This document shows, piece by piece, positions 30,007 through 39,803 of a stretch of 64,000 nucleotides of DNA. How positions within the stretch are numbered: position 1 is the stretch's first letter; each line of letters begins with the position of its first letter. This DNA comes from Citreimonas salinaria (GTDB lineage: Bacteria; Pseudomonadota; Alphaproteobacteria; Rhodobacterales; Rhodobacteraceae). The position numbers were made by a program, and so were the translations under genes. The stretch covers positions 1 through 64,000 of the forward strand of contig NZ_FNPF01000004.1 in the NCBI RefSeq assembly GCF_900107235.1. Reading direction: 5' to 3'. Under the pieces are notes generated by a model. The model saw only the letters and a program-made list of their open reading frames with translations. It was not told where the DNA came from and did not search any database.

Positions 30007-30660
30007 TCAGCCGTAGTCGCGCTCGCCGAAGATGGCCGAGCCGACGCGCACATGGGTCGCACCAAGGGCGATCGCTTCCTCGAAATCGGCGCTCATGCCC
30101 ATCGACAGGCCGGCCAGTCCGTTGCGCGCGGCAACCTTCGCCAGCAGCGCGAAATGCAGGCTCGGCGTCTCGTCGACAGGCGGAATGCACATCAGTCCGC
30201 GCACCGGAAGGTCCAGATCGCGGCACTCGGCGATGAAGGCGTCGGCCTGGTCGGGCAGCACGCCGGCCTTCTGGTCCTCTTCGCCGGTGTTGACCTGGAC
30301 GAACAGGTCGGGGCAGTGGCCGATCTCCTGCGCGATGCGGGCGATCGTGTTGGCGATCTTCGGCCGGTCGACCGAGTGGATCGCGTCGAACAGCTCCATC
30401 GCCTGCCGGGTCTTGTTCGATTGCAATGGCCCGACCAGGTGCAGCTTGATCCCGTCGAAGCGTGCGCGGAAATCCGGCCACTTGCCGGCGGCCTCCTGGA
30501 CCTTGTTCTCGCCAAAGACGCGGTGACCCTGCTCCAGCACCGCCTCGACGCGGTCCAGCGGCTGGACCTTGGACACGGCGACCAGCGTGACCTCGGACGG
30601 GTCGCGGCCGGCCTCGGCGCAGGCCCGTGCTACGCGGTCGGTGATGTCGGTCAGTCCCAT
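30007..30660 (-). CDS. yggS: YggS/PROSC-family pyridoxal-phosphate homeostasis protein
   Basis: A 217-aa alanine-racemase-like TIM barrel that holds PLP without known catalysis and helps keep PLP and amino-acid pools balanced. PLP lysine is K31 in VAVSKVQP; GENKVQEA, HLVGPLQSNK and the C-terminal LSMGMSADFEEAI and VRVGSAIFGERDY blocks are diagnostic. Its first 10 nt overlap the end of the upstream sulfotransferase gene, so the two are translated in a coupled way despite no obvious functional link. Confidence 0.95.
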   Translation of the reverse strand: MGLTDITDRVARACAEAGRDPSEVTLVAVSKVQPLDRVEAVLEQGHRVFGENKVQEAAGKWPDFRARFDGIKLHLVGPLQSNKTRQAMELFDAIHSVDRPKIANTIARIAQEIGHCPDLFVQVNTGEEDQKAGVLPDQADAFIAECRDLDLPVRGLMCIPPVDETPSLHFALLAKVAARNGLAGLSMGMSADFEEAIALGATHVRVGSAIFGERDYG

Positions 30661-32135
30661 GGTTGGTCTCCCCAGGCGTCAATGAAGGGCTGCATCTCGG
30701 ATTCGTACTTGCGCCAGGCCTGCCGGCGCCCGGCATGGATGGGCTGACGCACCTGTGCCACGCTCAGGGTGCGCACGCTGCCCGATCCCGCCGCCGGGTC
30801 CAGGCACGCATCCTCCCACTCGAGCCCGGCCGCCGCGACCAGCGCGCGGGTCTGCGCTTCGGGATCGGCGACGAGATCCTCGTACCGGATCTCGTGCAGG
30901 GCCTCGGGCATCCGTGCGCGCCAGTGGGCGATCGCTGCGCGGAAGGCCTTGATCGCGTCGGCGATGTCCGTCAGCGCGTTGGCGTAGCGGTGCTGGCCCA
31001 GGCGGAACTGGTTTCGATAGATCGACAGCGCGATGTCGCGCGGGTCGCGGTGCACCACGATGATCCGCGCGCCGGGCATGCCGCGCCGGATCAGGCCCAG
31101 GATCTGCTCGGTCATCATCGCCTTGTCGGTCACCACGCCCGACGCGGCGCCGGTGTCGCGCGTCGCCAGCCGCGCCCAGTCGGCGGCCCAGTCGACCAGC
31201 GCGTCGTCGGGAATGTCGGCCAGCGGCGTCATCGCCTCGGGCGGGCCGAAGCGCAGGCGCGCGCGGCGCAGCGCGTGCCCCATCTCGCCCCCTGCGGTGG
31301 CGCCGCTGTGACGCGCGATGATCCGTTCCACCAGCGTGGTCCCGGACCGCGGCATCCCGACGATGAAGACCGGGCGCGGCTGCATCCGCGGCCCGCGCGG
31401 CGTCAGGTCGGCCCCCTCCTGCGCGGCCAGTGTCGCGGCGGCCTGCTGCGCGCGGGCCTCGGAATCGTCGGGCGCCAGCCGCGCCTGCGCGGCGTTGGCC
31501 GCGTCGAGATAGGCAAAGACGCGGCGCGGCTCGTCCAGTTGCTCCATCGCCGTGGCCAGCGCGAAGCCGAGGTTCATCCGCCCGGTATCGTTCAGCCGCT
31601 TGTCCTTCCACAGCGCCAGCATCTGGCGCAGGACCGGGTCGTTGCGCGTCACGCGGTGCGCGGTCATCAGCATGCGGTAGAGGTCGGTATCGGCCGGGCT
31701 GCGCCTGAGCAGCTTGATGAGCGCGCGCTCGGCGGCGTCGAACTCGCCCAGCGATTGCTGCAGGTGCGCCTTCTCGGCGCGCAGCTTCACCGATTTCGGA
31801 TCGCAGGCGATGGCGGCGTCGCAGGCGCTCAGCGCCTCGTCGGTCAGGCCGAAATGCCGCAGCCGTGCCGCGAGCGTCGACCATGCGCGCGGATCGTCGG
31901 GCAGCAGCCGGGTCACTTCGCGCAGTTCCGACAGGCAGGCGTCGCGGTCCCCTTGGTCGAAGGCGTTGGTCGACAGGTGGATGCGCGCCTCGGCGAAGCC
32001 GGGATTGGCATCCCGCAGCGCGCGCCAGGCTTGCGCGGCCTCGTCCAGCCGGCCCTGCGCCTGAAGCGCGCGGGCCTGCGCGATGGTCCCGTTCCTGTCG
32101 ATCGGTCGCGTGCCGTTCGTGCTGTCTGCAGGCAT
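30651..32135 (-). CDS. TPR-repeat sulfotransferase
   Basis: A 494-aa two-part protein. Residues about 15-240 are helical repeats of TPR type (ARALQAQGRLDEAAQAWRAL and later units). The C-terminal half is a PAPS-dependent sulfotransferase domain with 5'-phosphosulfate loop FIVGMPRSGTTL (about 257-268) and the 3'-phosphate segment VVHRDPRDIALSIYRNQF. Substrate is unknown; related fusions are thought to sulfate proteins or glycans. Start ATG 32135 (MPADSTNG) follows a GGGGCG site; the frame above runs into a terminator. The final 10 nt overlap yggS. Confidence 0.9.
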   Translation of the reverse strand: MPADSTNGTRPIDRNGTIAQARALQAQGRLDEAAQAWRALRDANPGFAEARIHLSTNAFDQGDRDACLSELREVTRLLPDDPRAWSTLAARLRHFGLTDEALSACDAAIACDPKSVKLRAEKAHLQQSLGEFDAAERALIKLLRRSPADTDLYRMLMTAHRVTRNDPVLRQMLALWKDKRLNDTGRMNLGFALATAMEQLDEPRRVFAYLDAANAAQARLAPDDSEARAQQAAATLAAQEGADLTPRGPRMQPRPVFIVGMPRSGTTLVERIIARHSGATAGGEMGHALRRARLRFGPPEAMTPLADIPDDALVDWAADWARLATRDTGAASGVVTDKAMMTEQILGLIRRGMPGARIIVVHRDPRDIALSIYRNQFRLGQHRYANALTDIADAIKAFRAAIAHWRARMPEALHEIRYEDLVADPEAQTRALVAAAGLEWEDACLDPAAGSGSVRTLSVAQVRQPIHAGRRQAWRKYESEMQPFIDAWGDQPWD

Positions 32136-32180
32136 CTTGCGCCCCTGTCTGTCCGCGATGTGCTTACGAAAGGGGGGCAC

Positions 32181-32212
32181 AAAAGAAAAGAGCGGGCGCA
32201 AGGCCCGCTCTT
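32181..32212 (-). terminator. Rho-independent terminator after the porin gene
   Basis: AAGAGCGGGC-GCAAG-GCCCGCTCTT is a perfect 10-bp stem. Read on the minus strand it is followed by TTTTCTTTT, a textbook terminator 24 nt after the porin stop. It separates the highly expressed porin from the sulfotransferase gene on the same strand. Confidence 0.9.
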
Positions 32213-32235
32213 CCCCTAGCCAATGGCTGGTGTCC

Positions 32236-33249
32236 TTAGAAGGACATTGCCAGACCCAGCGAGTAGTTGTCGCCGGTTTCGTCGACGCCGCCAGCGTCAA
32301 CGTCGCTTTCGGCGTAGCCGGCCTGCACGACGAGACCGCCGCCGAGGTCGTAGTTCATCGACACTGCGTAGCCGCTGGTTTCGTCGCCGTCGACGCCGTT
32401 GACGTCGTCATAGACACCGTAGTTCACGCCGAGCGACAGGGCGTTCATGGTGTATGCCACGCCGATCGCCGAGTGAGTCATGGTCTCGTCCCAGTTCTCC
32501 TGGTTGTACTCGGAGTAGTTCAGGACGACCTGGATGCCGGCATCGGTGGTGGCCGACAGGCTTGCACCGGTGACGCTGTAGTCGCCGTCCGAGCCCGGAA
32601 CCAGGACGTTGCGGAACGAATTGTTGTCGATCTCGGTCTGCTGGTGACCGATGCCGAAGCCCAGGTTCACGCCGGCCAGGTCGGCAGCATACGAGAAGCC
32701 GATGCCGTAGACCGCTGCGTCTTCGCCGGTGTCGTCGATCTCGACCGACACGTGGCCGGTGAAGGCGTCGTACGAATACGAGAAGCGTGCGATCTGCCCA
32801 TCATAGAAGCCGTCGAGGCCCGCATTGCCGTTGTAGCCGGCATGCGCGGTCTCGGTGTCGTCGATGGTGCCGACCAGGCCGACTTCGGTCATTGCCGCGT
32901 CGAACGCGCCGTCGGTGTCGCCCATGTCGAGGCGTGCACCGCCGAAGGCCAGGAACCAGGTCGCGCCGTCATCGTCGGTTCCGTGCGGACCGGGGGCTTC
33001 GTCGAGCTGGACCGACGCGCCGAAGGTCAGGCCGTTGTCGGCTTCGCCGGTCATGGTGAAGGTGACTTCGACGTCGGTCCACAGCTGGTCGACGTTGTCG
33101 TTGTCGTAGCCCAGGATCGGGTCGGCCGCGTCATAGCGGTCGCCGCCAACAATACCGACTTCCGCGGTGCCCGAGACTTCGACGCCCTGAGCGGACGCGA
33201 TGCCTGCGGAGGCAACCAGTGCAGTGGTCGCAAACAGGATCTTTTTCAT
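32236..33249 (-). CDS. Outer-membrane porin
   Basis: A 337-aa beta-barrel porin of the Rhodobacter type. The signal peptide is residues 1-20 (GIASA-QG). The mature chain is strongly acidic, with alternating strand patterns and aromatic girdle residues, and ends in the outer-membrane assembly signal ...LGLAMSF with C-terminal Phe. The codon pattern has more T and A endings than neighbours, as expected of a very highly expressed gene. Start ATG 33249 has GAGGGAAA; an ATG 33 nt earlier would spoil the signal peptide. It is monocistronic, with its own terminator. Confidence 0.93.
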   Translation of the reverse strand: MKKILFATTALVASAGIASAQGVEVSGTAEVGIVGGDRYDAADPILGYDNDNVDQLWTDVEVTFTMTGEADNGLTFGASVQLDEAPGPHGTDDDGATWFLAFGGARLDMGDTDGAFDAAMTEVGLVGTIDDTETAHAGYNGNAGLDGFYDGQIARFSYSYDAFTGHVSVEIDDTGEDAAVYGIGFSYAADLAGVNLGFGIGHQQTEIDNNSFRNVLVPGSDGDYSVTGASLSATTDAGIQVVLNYSEYNQENWDETMTHSAIGVAYTMNALSLGVNYGVYDDVNGVDGDETSGYAVSMNYDLGGGLVVQAGYAESDVDAGGVDETGDNYSLGLAMSF

Positions 33250-33308
33250 GGTTTCCCTCATGTGTTCTAAGGCACGTACCAAACCGGGTTGCCCGTCTTG
33301 ATGAGGGT

Positions 33309-33338
33309 TCTATGCGCCCTGCGGACGCGGCTTCGCAA
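33309..33338 (-). promoter_or_regulatory. Putative porin promoter
   Basis: On the minus strand TTGCGA and CATAGA are separated by 18 nt, about 60 nt before the porin start codon. The match to the sigma-70 consensus is modest; the call rests on position upstream of a gene expected to be strongly transcribed. Confidence 0.3.
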
Positions 33339-33515
33339 CCCTTGGACAAACCGTGTCGGCAACGAGCCGTTTTGTGATGCGCAATTGCCACAAGGTCGCC
33401 AATCGCGCGGTGCGGCGCCGGCAACGGGGTCCGCACGGGCCCGGATAACAACCGCTTGTCGCGCGGCGCCTCTCTCTGTAGGAAGATTCAGGGTTCAATG
33501 GCGATCGGGGGCCAA

Positions 33516-34019
33516 ATGCGGCGCATGCGAAACGCTTTCGGCATCGGAATTGCGGCGGCTCTGCTGCTGTCGGGATGCGGAATGTTCACCGGAGACCGGT
33601 CGCGCGCGCCGGTCGACACGCCGCCGGCCGACGAGATCATGGACGATATCGTCTATGAAGATTACGGCCCGCCCAGCTCGACCATCTGGGACCTGTTCCG
33701 CGAACGCGGCGACCAGGGGCAGGTGGGGGCGGTCAACCGCTACATCTGGAATGCCGCGCTGCAGACGCTGGATTTCCTGCCGGTGCAGTCGATCGATCCG
33801 TTCACCGGGGTCATCGTCACCGGCTTCGGCACCCCTCCGGGCGGCGGGCAGGCCTATCGCGCGACGATCCACGTCGACGATCCGGCGCTGGACGCGCGCT
33901 CGCTGAACGTGGCGCTGCAGACGCGGTGGGGACCCGTGGCGCCCGAGACCGTGCGCGCGATCGAGGATGCGATCCTGACCCGCGCCCGCCAGCTGCGCCA
34001 GCAGGACAGCCGGCTCTAG
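33516..34019 (+). CDS. DUF3576-type lipoprotein
   Basis: A 167-aa lipoprotein from ATG 33516, with the lipobox LLLSGC placing the lipidated Cys at about residue 21. The mature domain has the pattern of DUF3576 proteins (STIWDLF, VNRYIWNAALQTLDFLPVQSIDPFTGVIVT). Function is unknown; it is an envelope protein. ATGs at 33498 and 33525 are alternatives. I chose 33516 for the GGGGG 5 nt upstream. It is divergent from the porin. Confidence 0.82.
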   Translation: MRRMRNAFGIGIAAALLLSGCGMFTGDRSRAPVDTPPADEIMDDIVYEDYGPPSSTIWDLFRERGDQGQVGAVNRYIWNAALQTLDFLPVQSIDPFTGVIVTGFGTPPGGGQAYRATIHVDDPALDARSLNVALQTRWGPVAPETVRAIEDAILTRARQLRQQDSRL

Positions 34020-34025
34020 CGGGGC

Positions 34026-34063
34026 GCGGCGGGGCATGGGGGGCACCGCCCCCGGCCCGCCGC
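34026..34063. repeat. Compound inverted repeat between convergent genes
   Basis: An outer stem GCGGCGGG/CCCGCCGC (34026-34033 with 34056-34063) encloses an inner stem GGGGGC-ACC-GCCCCC (34039-34053). It sits between the convergent DUF3576 and glycosyltransferase genes and resembles the GC-rich intergenic palindromes common in Rhodobacterales. It may serve as a bidirectional terminator. Confidence 0.5.
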
Positions 34064-34111
34064 CGAGATGCTCGCGACAGGAAGAATCGGCGCGCGTGAA
34101 GCCGTGCGGGC

Positions 34112-35371
34112 TCAGTCCCGCGGCGGGCGCGGGTCGAGCGTTTCCAGGTGCTCGACCCAGGCCATCTGCGCCGGCAGGCACACCGTTTCCAGGTCGTAGT
34201 GCTTCAGCACGTGCTGCCGCGCCGCCCGGCCCAGCCGCGCGCGCCTGTCGGGATCGTCCAGCAATTCGCCAAGGCGCGCGACCAGCGTCTCGCGGTCGAA
34301 GAAGTCCGTCAGCACGCCGGTCTCGCCGTCGGAGATCGCCTCGCGTACCGGGGCGGTGTCGCTGGCGAGGATCGCGCATTCGGCGGCCATCGCCTCGAGC
34401 AGCGACCACGACAGCACGAAGGGGTAGGTCAGGTAGACGTGGACGCTGCTGGCCTGCAGCATCGACAGGTAGCGGTCGTAGGGCACGCGGCCCAGGAAGT
34501 GCACGCGCGCCATGTCCGCTTCTGGGATGCGGGGACGCACCTCATCGAGGAAGATCTGCTTCCACGTCTGCCCCTTCGGCGGCGCCGAGCCGTAGCTCGT
34601 CCCCTCGGCGCCGATCAGCACCACGTGGGCGCGGGGGCGTGTGCGCAGGATCTCGGGGAGGGCTCGCATGAAGACGTGGTAGCCGCGATAGGGCTCGAGG
34701 TTGCGGTTGATGAAGGTCACGACCTCGTCGTCGGGGGTCAGCGTCACGGTGTCCGTCACCGGCAGGCGCGCGCCCGGATCCGGACGCACCACGCCCGTGT
34801 CCACGCCGTCATGCGCCACGGTGATCCGCTCGCGCACCGGGTCCGGATAGGTGCCCGCCTGGAAATGCGTCGGCGACAGGCCGGCATCCATGACCTCGGC
34901 GTGCAGCCGGTTGTTGAGGTTCTTCAGCCGCAGCCGCAGCGCGTCGGTGGCCGGGTCGCGGGGCGGGAACTCCGGGTCGAAGGTGGTGAAGTCCGGCGTG
35001 CTCAGGTGGTAGAGCTCGCAATAGAGCCCCAGTCGCGCCTCCGGCCAGACATCCTTGAGGAACAGGCTCTCGCCCCAGCCGTGATGCGCGCAGATGACAT
35101 CCGGCGCGTAGCCCTGCGCCTTCAGCGCGGCCGCCGCCGCGTGGCAGGAATGGCCGCGCAGGACCTTGGTTTCGAAATCCGCAAGCCACGGATGGATCTC
35201 GCGGGTGCTGGCGCCGCGGATGGCGTAGGGCAGGATGCGCACGCCGTGCCAGGTCTGTGCCTCCTTCACCCGGCAGGTCAGCGCCGTCACCCGGTGCCCC
35301 GCCCGCGCCAGCGCCGGGGCGAGGTGCTTGAACTGCCCGGGGAAGTTCTGGTGGATCAGCAGGATGTCCAT
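34112..35371 (-). CDS. Glycosyltransferase (GT-B fold, GT4-like)
   Basis: A 419-aa glycosyltransferase. The N-terminal Rossmann half starts [26 protein letters not shown], the GxxxHL-type glycine loop. The C-terminal half has [13 protein letters not shown], the nucleotide-binding [40 protein letters not shown] region and the E-x7-E-like end [18 protein letters not shown]. It closely matches the bacterial family with an FPGQF motif. Donor and acceptor are unknown; an envelope polysaccharide role is likely. No other glycan genes lie beside it. Confidence 0.88.
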   Translation of the reverse strand: MDILLIHQNFPGQFKHLAPALARAGHRVTALTCRVKEAQTWHGVRILPYAIRGASTREIHPWLADFETKVLRGHSCHAAAAALKAQGYAPDVICAHHGWGESLFLKDVWPEARLGLYCELYHLSTPDFTTFDPEFPPRDPATDALRLRLKNLNNRLHAEVMDAGLSPTHFQAGTYPDPVRERITVAHDGVDTGVVRPDPGARLPVTDTVTLTPDDEVVTFINRNLEPYRGYHVFMRALPEILRTRPRAHVVLIGAEGTSYGSAPPKGQTWKQIFLDEVRPRIPEADMARVHFLGRVPYDRYLSMLQASSVHVYLTYPFVLSWSLLEAMAAECAILASDTAPVREAISDGETGVLTDFFDRETLVARLGELLDDPDRRARLGRAARQHVLKHYDLETVCLPAQMAWVEHLETLDPRPPRD

Positions 35372-35541
35372 GCGGCCGGGCCCGTTGCGTCGCGTCACGC
35401 CCTTGTGGCACGCGCTCGGCGCGCCGCCAATGCCGCCGGCCGCGCGCGGGAATTTCCGCAGCCCCCGCGCCACAGGCTGGACCCCGCGCCCGCATCCGCC
35501 TATCACCCGGCGGCACGCACCGCCCGCCAAAGGATACCCGC

Positions 35542-38130
35542 ATGTCGCGCTACGACCCCGCCTCGATCGAGCCGAAATGGCAGGCCGCCTGGGAGCAGGC
35601 CGGAACCTTCCGCGCCGAGATCGTGCCCGACCGGCCGAAATACTACGTGCTCGAGATGTTCCCCTATCCCTCGGGGCGCATCCATATCGGTCACGTGCGC
35701 AACTACACGATGGGCGACGTCATCGCGCGCCACCGCAAGGCCAACGGCTTCAACGTGCTGCACCCGATGGGCTTCGACGCCTTCGGCATGCCGGCCGAGA
35801 ACGCCGCGATGGCTTCGGGCGGGCACCCGAAGGACTGGACCTACGGCAACATCGACACGATGGTCGGCCAGATGAAGCCGCTGGGCTTCGGCCTCGACTG
35901 GTCGCGCATGTTCGCCACCTGCGACGAGGACTATTACGGCCAGCAGCAGGCGCTGTTCCTCGACTTCCTCGAGAAAGGCCTGGTCTACCGCAAGAACGCG
36001 GTTGTCAACTGGGACCCGGTCGACATGACGGTGCTTGCGAACGAGCAGGTGATCGACGGCAAGGGCTGGCGTTCGGGCGCGCCGGTCGAGCGGCGGGAAC
36101 TCACGCAGTGGTTCTTCCGCATCTCGGACTATTCCGAGGAATTGCTGTCCGCGCTCGACGCGCTCGACGACTGGCCGGCCAAGGTCAAGCTGATGCAGGC
36201 CAACTGGATCGGCAAGTCGCGCGGGCTCCAGATGGCCTTCGGCCTGATCGACGGACCCGAAGGCCACGACCGCGTCGACATCTACACCACCCGCCCCGAC
36301 ACGCTGACGGGCGCCAGCTTCGTCGGCATCTCGCCCGACCACCCGCTGGCCCGCCGGCTGGAGAAGGACGACGTCGAGCTGGCCGAGTTCAACGCCGAAT
36401 GCCGCCGCATGGGCACCTCCGAGGAAGAGATGGAGAAGGCCGAGAAGCGCGGCTACGACACCGGGCTGCGGGTGCGCCACCCCTTCGACACCGCGTGGGA
36501 GCTGCCGGTCTTCGTGGCCAACTTCATCCTGATGGATTACGGAACCGGCGCGATCTTCGGCTGCCCCGCGCACGACCAGCGCGACCTGGACTTCGCGCGC
36601 AAGTACGACCTGCCGGTGAGATCCGTCTTCGTCCCAGCCATGGGCGAGGAAGGCACCTTCATCCTGCCCGAGGACGGCGGCCCCGCCTACGTGCCCCCCA
36701 AGCCCGAAACCGTGCGCTACGTCGCCGGGTTCGCCGGCGAAGAGGCCCAGACCGGCGACGCGGCGATCGACGCCGCCATCGACTTCTGCGAGGAGAACGC
36801 CGTCGGGCAGGGCGTGACCAAGTTCCGCCTGCGCGACTGGGGCCTGTCGCGCCAGCGCTACTGGGGCTGCCCGATCCCGGTGGTGCATTGCGACACCTGC
36901 GGCGTCGTCCCCGAGAAGAAGGAAAACCTGCCCGTCGCCCTCCCCTACGACGAGGACGGCAAGCCCATCGACTTCTCGATCCCGGGCAATCCGCTCGACC
37001 GGCACCCGACGTGGCGCGACTGCGCCTGCCCCGCCTGCGGCGCCCCCGCGCGGCGCGAGACCGACACGATGGACACCTTCGTCGATTCGTCGTGGTACTA
37101 CGCCCGCTTCACCGCGCCGGACGCCGGCACGCCAACCGACCTGAAGGCCGCCGAATACTGGATGAACGTCGACCAGTATATCGGCGGGATCGAACACGCG
37201 ATCCTGCACCTGCTCTATTCGCGCTTCTTCGCCCGCGCGATGCAGATGACCGGCCACCTGCCCGACAAGTGCATTGAACCGTTCGACGCGTTGTTCACGC
37301 AAGGAATGGTCACGCACGCGATCTACCAGACCCGCGACCCTCAGGGCCGCCCGGTCTACCACTACCCCGAGGACGTGACCCTGCGCGAGGGCCGCGGCTA
37401 TCTCGCCGACGGCACCGAGGTCGAGATCATCCCCTCGGCCAAGATGTCGAAGTCCAAGAACAACGTGGTCGACCCGGTGGCGATCATCGGCACCTACGGC
37501 GCCGACACCGCGCGCTGGTTCGTGCTGTCCGACAGCCCGCCCGAGCGCGACGTGGAATGGACCGCCGCCGGCGCCGAGGCCGCCCACAAGCACCTGTCGC
37601 GGGTGCACCGCATGGCATCGGAAATCGCCGGCTCCGACGCGCCCGAGACCGCCGAGGACGAACCGCTTCTGCGCGAGATGCACAAGGCGATCCGTGACGT
37701 TTCGCTGGGGGTCGAATCCTTCGGCTTCAACGCAGCCATCGCGCGGCTCTACGCCTTCACCAACGCGCTGGGCAAATCCCGAGCGGGCGCCGGCGTGAAA
37801 CGGCAGGCGGCGCGCGCGCTGGCGCAGCTGATGGCGCCGATGACCCCCCACCTGGCCGAGGAGATGTGGCAGTTGCTGGGCGGAGAGGGCCTCGTGGCCG
37901 ACGCGCCCTGGCCCGTGGCCGACGAGTCCATGCTGGTCGAGGACACCGTCACCCTGCCGATCCAGGTCAACGGCAAGCGCCGGGGCGAGATCACCGTGCC
38001 GAACGACGCGCCCAAGGAAGAGGTTGAAAAGGCCGTCCTCGCGCACGAAGCTGTGGTGCGCGCGCTGGAGGGCGGCGCGCCCAAAAAGCTGATCGTGGTG
38101 CCGGGGCGGATCGTGAATGTGGTCGTGTAG
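35542..38130 (+). CDS. leuS: Leucyl-tRNA synthetase
   Basis: An 862-aa class Ia synthetase that charges tRNA(Leu). HIGH is at 48-51, KMSKS at 634-638, and the editing (CP1) domain lies between, with a T-rich [10 protein letters not shown] segment and the [15 protein letters not shown] motif. The zinc-ribbon cysteines (CDTC, CACPAC) and the anticodon/C-terminal domains are complete. Ribosome-site context is weak. It overlaps lptE by 14 nt, in the widespread order leuS-lptE-holA. Confidence 0.98.
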   Translation: MSRYDPASIEPKWQAAWEQAGTFRAEIVPDRPKYYVLEMFPYPSGRIHIGHVRNYTMGDVIARHRKANGFNVLHPMGFDAFGMPAENAAMASGGHPKDWTYGNIDTMVGQMKPLGFGLDWSRMFATCDEDYYGQQQALFLDFLEKGLVYRKNAVVNWDPVDMTVLANEQVIDGKGWRSGAPVERRELTQWFFRISDYSEELLSALDALDDWPAKVKLMQANWIGKSRGLQMAFGLIDGPEGHDRVDIYTTRPDTLTGASFVGISPDHPLARRLEKDDVELAEFNAECRRMGTSEEEMEKAEKRGYDTGLRVRHPFDTAWELPVFVANFILMDYGTGAIFGCPAHDQRDLDFARKYDLPVRSVFVPAMGEEGTFILPEDGGPAYVPPKPETVRYVAGFAGEEAQTGDAAIDAAIDFCEENAVGQGVTKFRLRDWGLSRQRYWGCPIPVVHCDTCGVVPEKKENLPVALPYDEDGKPIDFSIPGNPLDRHPTWRDCACPACGAPARRETDTMDTFVDSSWYYARFTAPDAGTPTDLKAAEYWMNVDQYIGGIEHAILHLLYSRFFARAMQMTGHLPDKCIEPFDALFTQGMVTHAIYQTRDPQGRPVYHYPEDVTLREGRGYLADGTEVEIIPSAKMSKSKNNVVDPVAIIGTYGADTARWFVLSDSPPERDVEWTAAGAEAAHKHLSRVHRMASEIAGSDAPETAEDEPLLREMHKAIRDVSLGVESFGFNAAIARLYAFTNALGKSRAGAGVKRQAARALAQLMAPMTPHLAEEMWQLLGGEGLVADAPWPVADESMLVEDTVTLPIQVNGKRRGEITVPNDAPKEEVEKAVLAHEAVVRALEGGAPKKLIVVPGRIVNVVV

Positions 38131-38674
38131 CGAACGGAAGAACGGGACGGCGGGCAGGGCGGCAGGCGGACGCTTCGGCCGACGCGCTTTCTGCCTGGGA
38201 ATGGGCTCCGGCGCAGCCGCCCTGTCGCTGGCGGGCTGCGGCTTCGCGCCGGTCTACGGCGCGGGCGGCGCCGGCGGCAAGCTGCTGGGCGAGGTCGCCT
38301 TGCCCGAACCCGCCGGCCCGATCGGCTACGTCTTCAACCGCCGGTTCGAGGAACGGCTTGGCCGCGCCGGGCCGGATGCGTCTTACGCCTTACGCCTGGC
38401 CCTCGCCACCGACGAAGAGGCGCTGGGCGGCACCTCGGCCGGCGCCACCACGCGCTACCGCCTGGCGGGCGAGGTGCGCTTCACGCTGGTCGACGCGGTG
38501 ACCGAGCGCATCCTGGTCAGCGACGCGACGCAGGCCTTCACCGGCTATTCCGCCACCGGCTCGACCGTGGCGACGCTGGCGGCCAGACGAGACGCCGAGC
38601 AACGGCTCGCAGTGCTGCTGGCCGACCAGATGGTCGACCTGCTGCTTCTGACCGCGCCGGAACTGCCCCGGTGA
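38117..38674 (+). CDS. lptE: LPS-assembly lipoprotein LptE
   Basis: A 185-aa outer-membrane lipoprotein that plugs the LptD barrel for LPS insertion. The lipobox LSLAGC places the lipidated Cys near residue 41, followed by GFAPVYG, the alphaproteobacterial LptE signature. The signal sequence is long and contains a twin-arginine pair (FGRRAFCLG), so export by Tat is possible although LptE is usually Sec-dependent. Start ATG 38117 overlaps leuS; holA follows after 19 nt. Confidence 0.9.
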   Translation: MWSCSERKNGTAGRAAGGRFGRRAFCLGMGSGAAALSLAGCGFAPVYGAGGAGGKLLGEVALPEPAGPIGYVFNRRFEERLGRAGPDASYALRLALATDEEALGGTSAGATTRYRLAGEVRFTLVDAVTERILVSDATQAFTGYSATGSTVATLAARRDAEQRLAVLLADQMVDLLLLTAPELPR

Positions 38675-38693
38675 CGGCCCGGCCGAGCACGCC

Positions 38694-39719
38694 ATGAAAC
38701 TCTCCGCCCGCGACGCCGCCGCCTTCTTCCGCGCGCCCGACCGCGACGCCGCCGGCCTGCTGATCTTCGGCGAGGACACGATGCGCGTCGCGCTGCGCCG
38801 GCAAGAGGTGGTCGCCCACCTGATCGGCCCCGAGGGCGAGGCCGAGATGCGTCTGGCCCGCATGACCGGCGCCGACCTGCGCAAGGACGGCGCGGCGCTG
38901 CTGGACGCGATCAAGGCGCAGGGCTTCTTTCCCGGCCCGCGCGTGGCATTGGTCGAAGAGGCGACCGACGGGCTGGCGCCGCTCTTCGCCACCGCGCTGG
39001 CCGAGTGGCGCCCGGGCGACGCATTCATCGTCGCGACCGCGGGCTCGCTGACCGCGAAGTCCGCGCTGCGCAAGGCGTTCGAGGGCCACAGGGCCGCCTA
39101 TGCCGCCGGCATCTACGACGACCCGATGGGCCGGGCCGAGATCGAGGACGCGCTGAAGCAGGCCGGCCTGCGCGACGTGCCCCGCGACCCGATGTCCGCG
39201 CTGGAATCGCTGGCGCGCACGCTGGGCCCTGGCGATTTCCGCCAGACGCTCGAGAAGGTCGCGCTCTACAAGCTGGGCGACGACACGCCCCTGACCGCCG
39301 ACGAGGTGGCGCTGATGGCCCCCGGCTCGACCGAGGCCGATATCGACGAGATCTTTCACGTGCTGGCCGAGGGGCGCACCGGCGACATCGCGCCGGTGAT
39401 GCGGACCTTGTGGGCGCAGGGTGTCGCGCCCGTGACGCTGATGATCTTCGGGATGCGGCATTTCCGGACGCTCTATGCGCTCGCCAGCGCGCCGGGCGGC
39501 CCGAACCAGGGCATCGGCCGCCTGCGCCCGCCGGTCTTCGGCCCCCGCCGCGACCGGCTGCTGAGGCAATCGTCGAAATGGTCCGCCGAGCGGCTCGAGG
39601 CCGCGCTGGCCGCGCTGATGGATACCGACCTTGCCCTGCGCAGCGCCGGCCAGCGCGCGCCGGCCGGCGCGCTGGTCGAGCGCGTCTTCGTCCGGCTGGC
39701 GCATCTCGCCAACCGGTAG
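38694..39719 (+). CDS. holA: DNA polymerase III subunit delta
   Basis: A 341-aa clamp-loader subunit that opens the beta ring. It follows leuS-lptE as in most proteobacteria. The N-terminal AAA-like domain has LLIFGEDTMRVALRRQEV, ending with the collar domain around 210-341 (MIFGMRHFRTLYALAS, then the LRQSSKWSAERLEAALAAL helix). As usual for delta, no functional Walker A is present. Length is normal. Confidence 0.95.
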   Translation: MKLSARDAAAFFRAPDRDAAGLLIFGEDTMRVALRRQEVVAHLIGPEGEAEMRLARMTGADLRKDGAALLDAIKAQGFFPGPRVALVEEATDGLAPLFATALAEWRPGDAFIVATAGSLTAKSALRKAFEGHRAAYAAGIYDDPMGRAEIEDALKQAGLRDVPRDPMSALESLARTLGPGDFRQTLEKVALYKLGDDTPLTADEVALMAPGSTEADIDEIFHVLAEGRTGDIAPVMRTLWAQGVAPVTLMIFGMRHFRTLYALASAPGGPNQGIGRLRPPVFGPRRDRLLRQSSKWSAERLEAALAALMDTDLALRSAGQRAPAGALVERVFVRLAHLANR

Positions 39720-39803
39720 AGTCGCGGCGCGGGCGGAGTGATTGCCCCCGGGCGCGGCCTTTCGTAACGTCGCTCCAAGGACCGGCAGGGGAGGGGAGAC
39801 GGC

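Noticed and set aside
28547-30736. Single long minus-strand frame over ycgN, ribF and yggS
   Set aside because: Only the last 150 codons (the YcgN part) look like protein; the rest is out-of-frame ribF and yggS.
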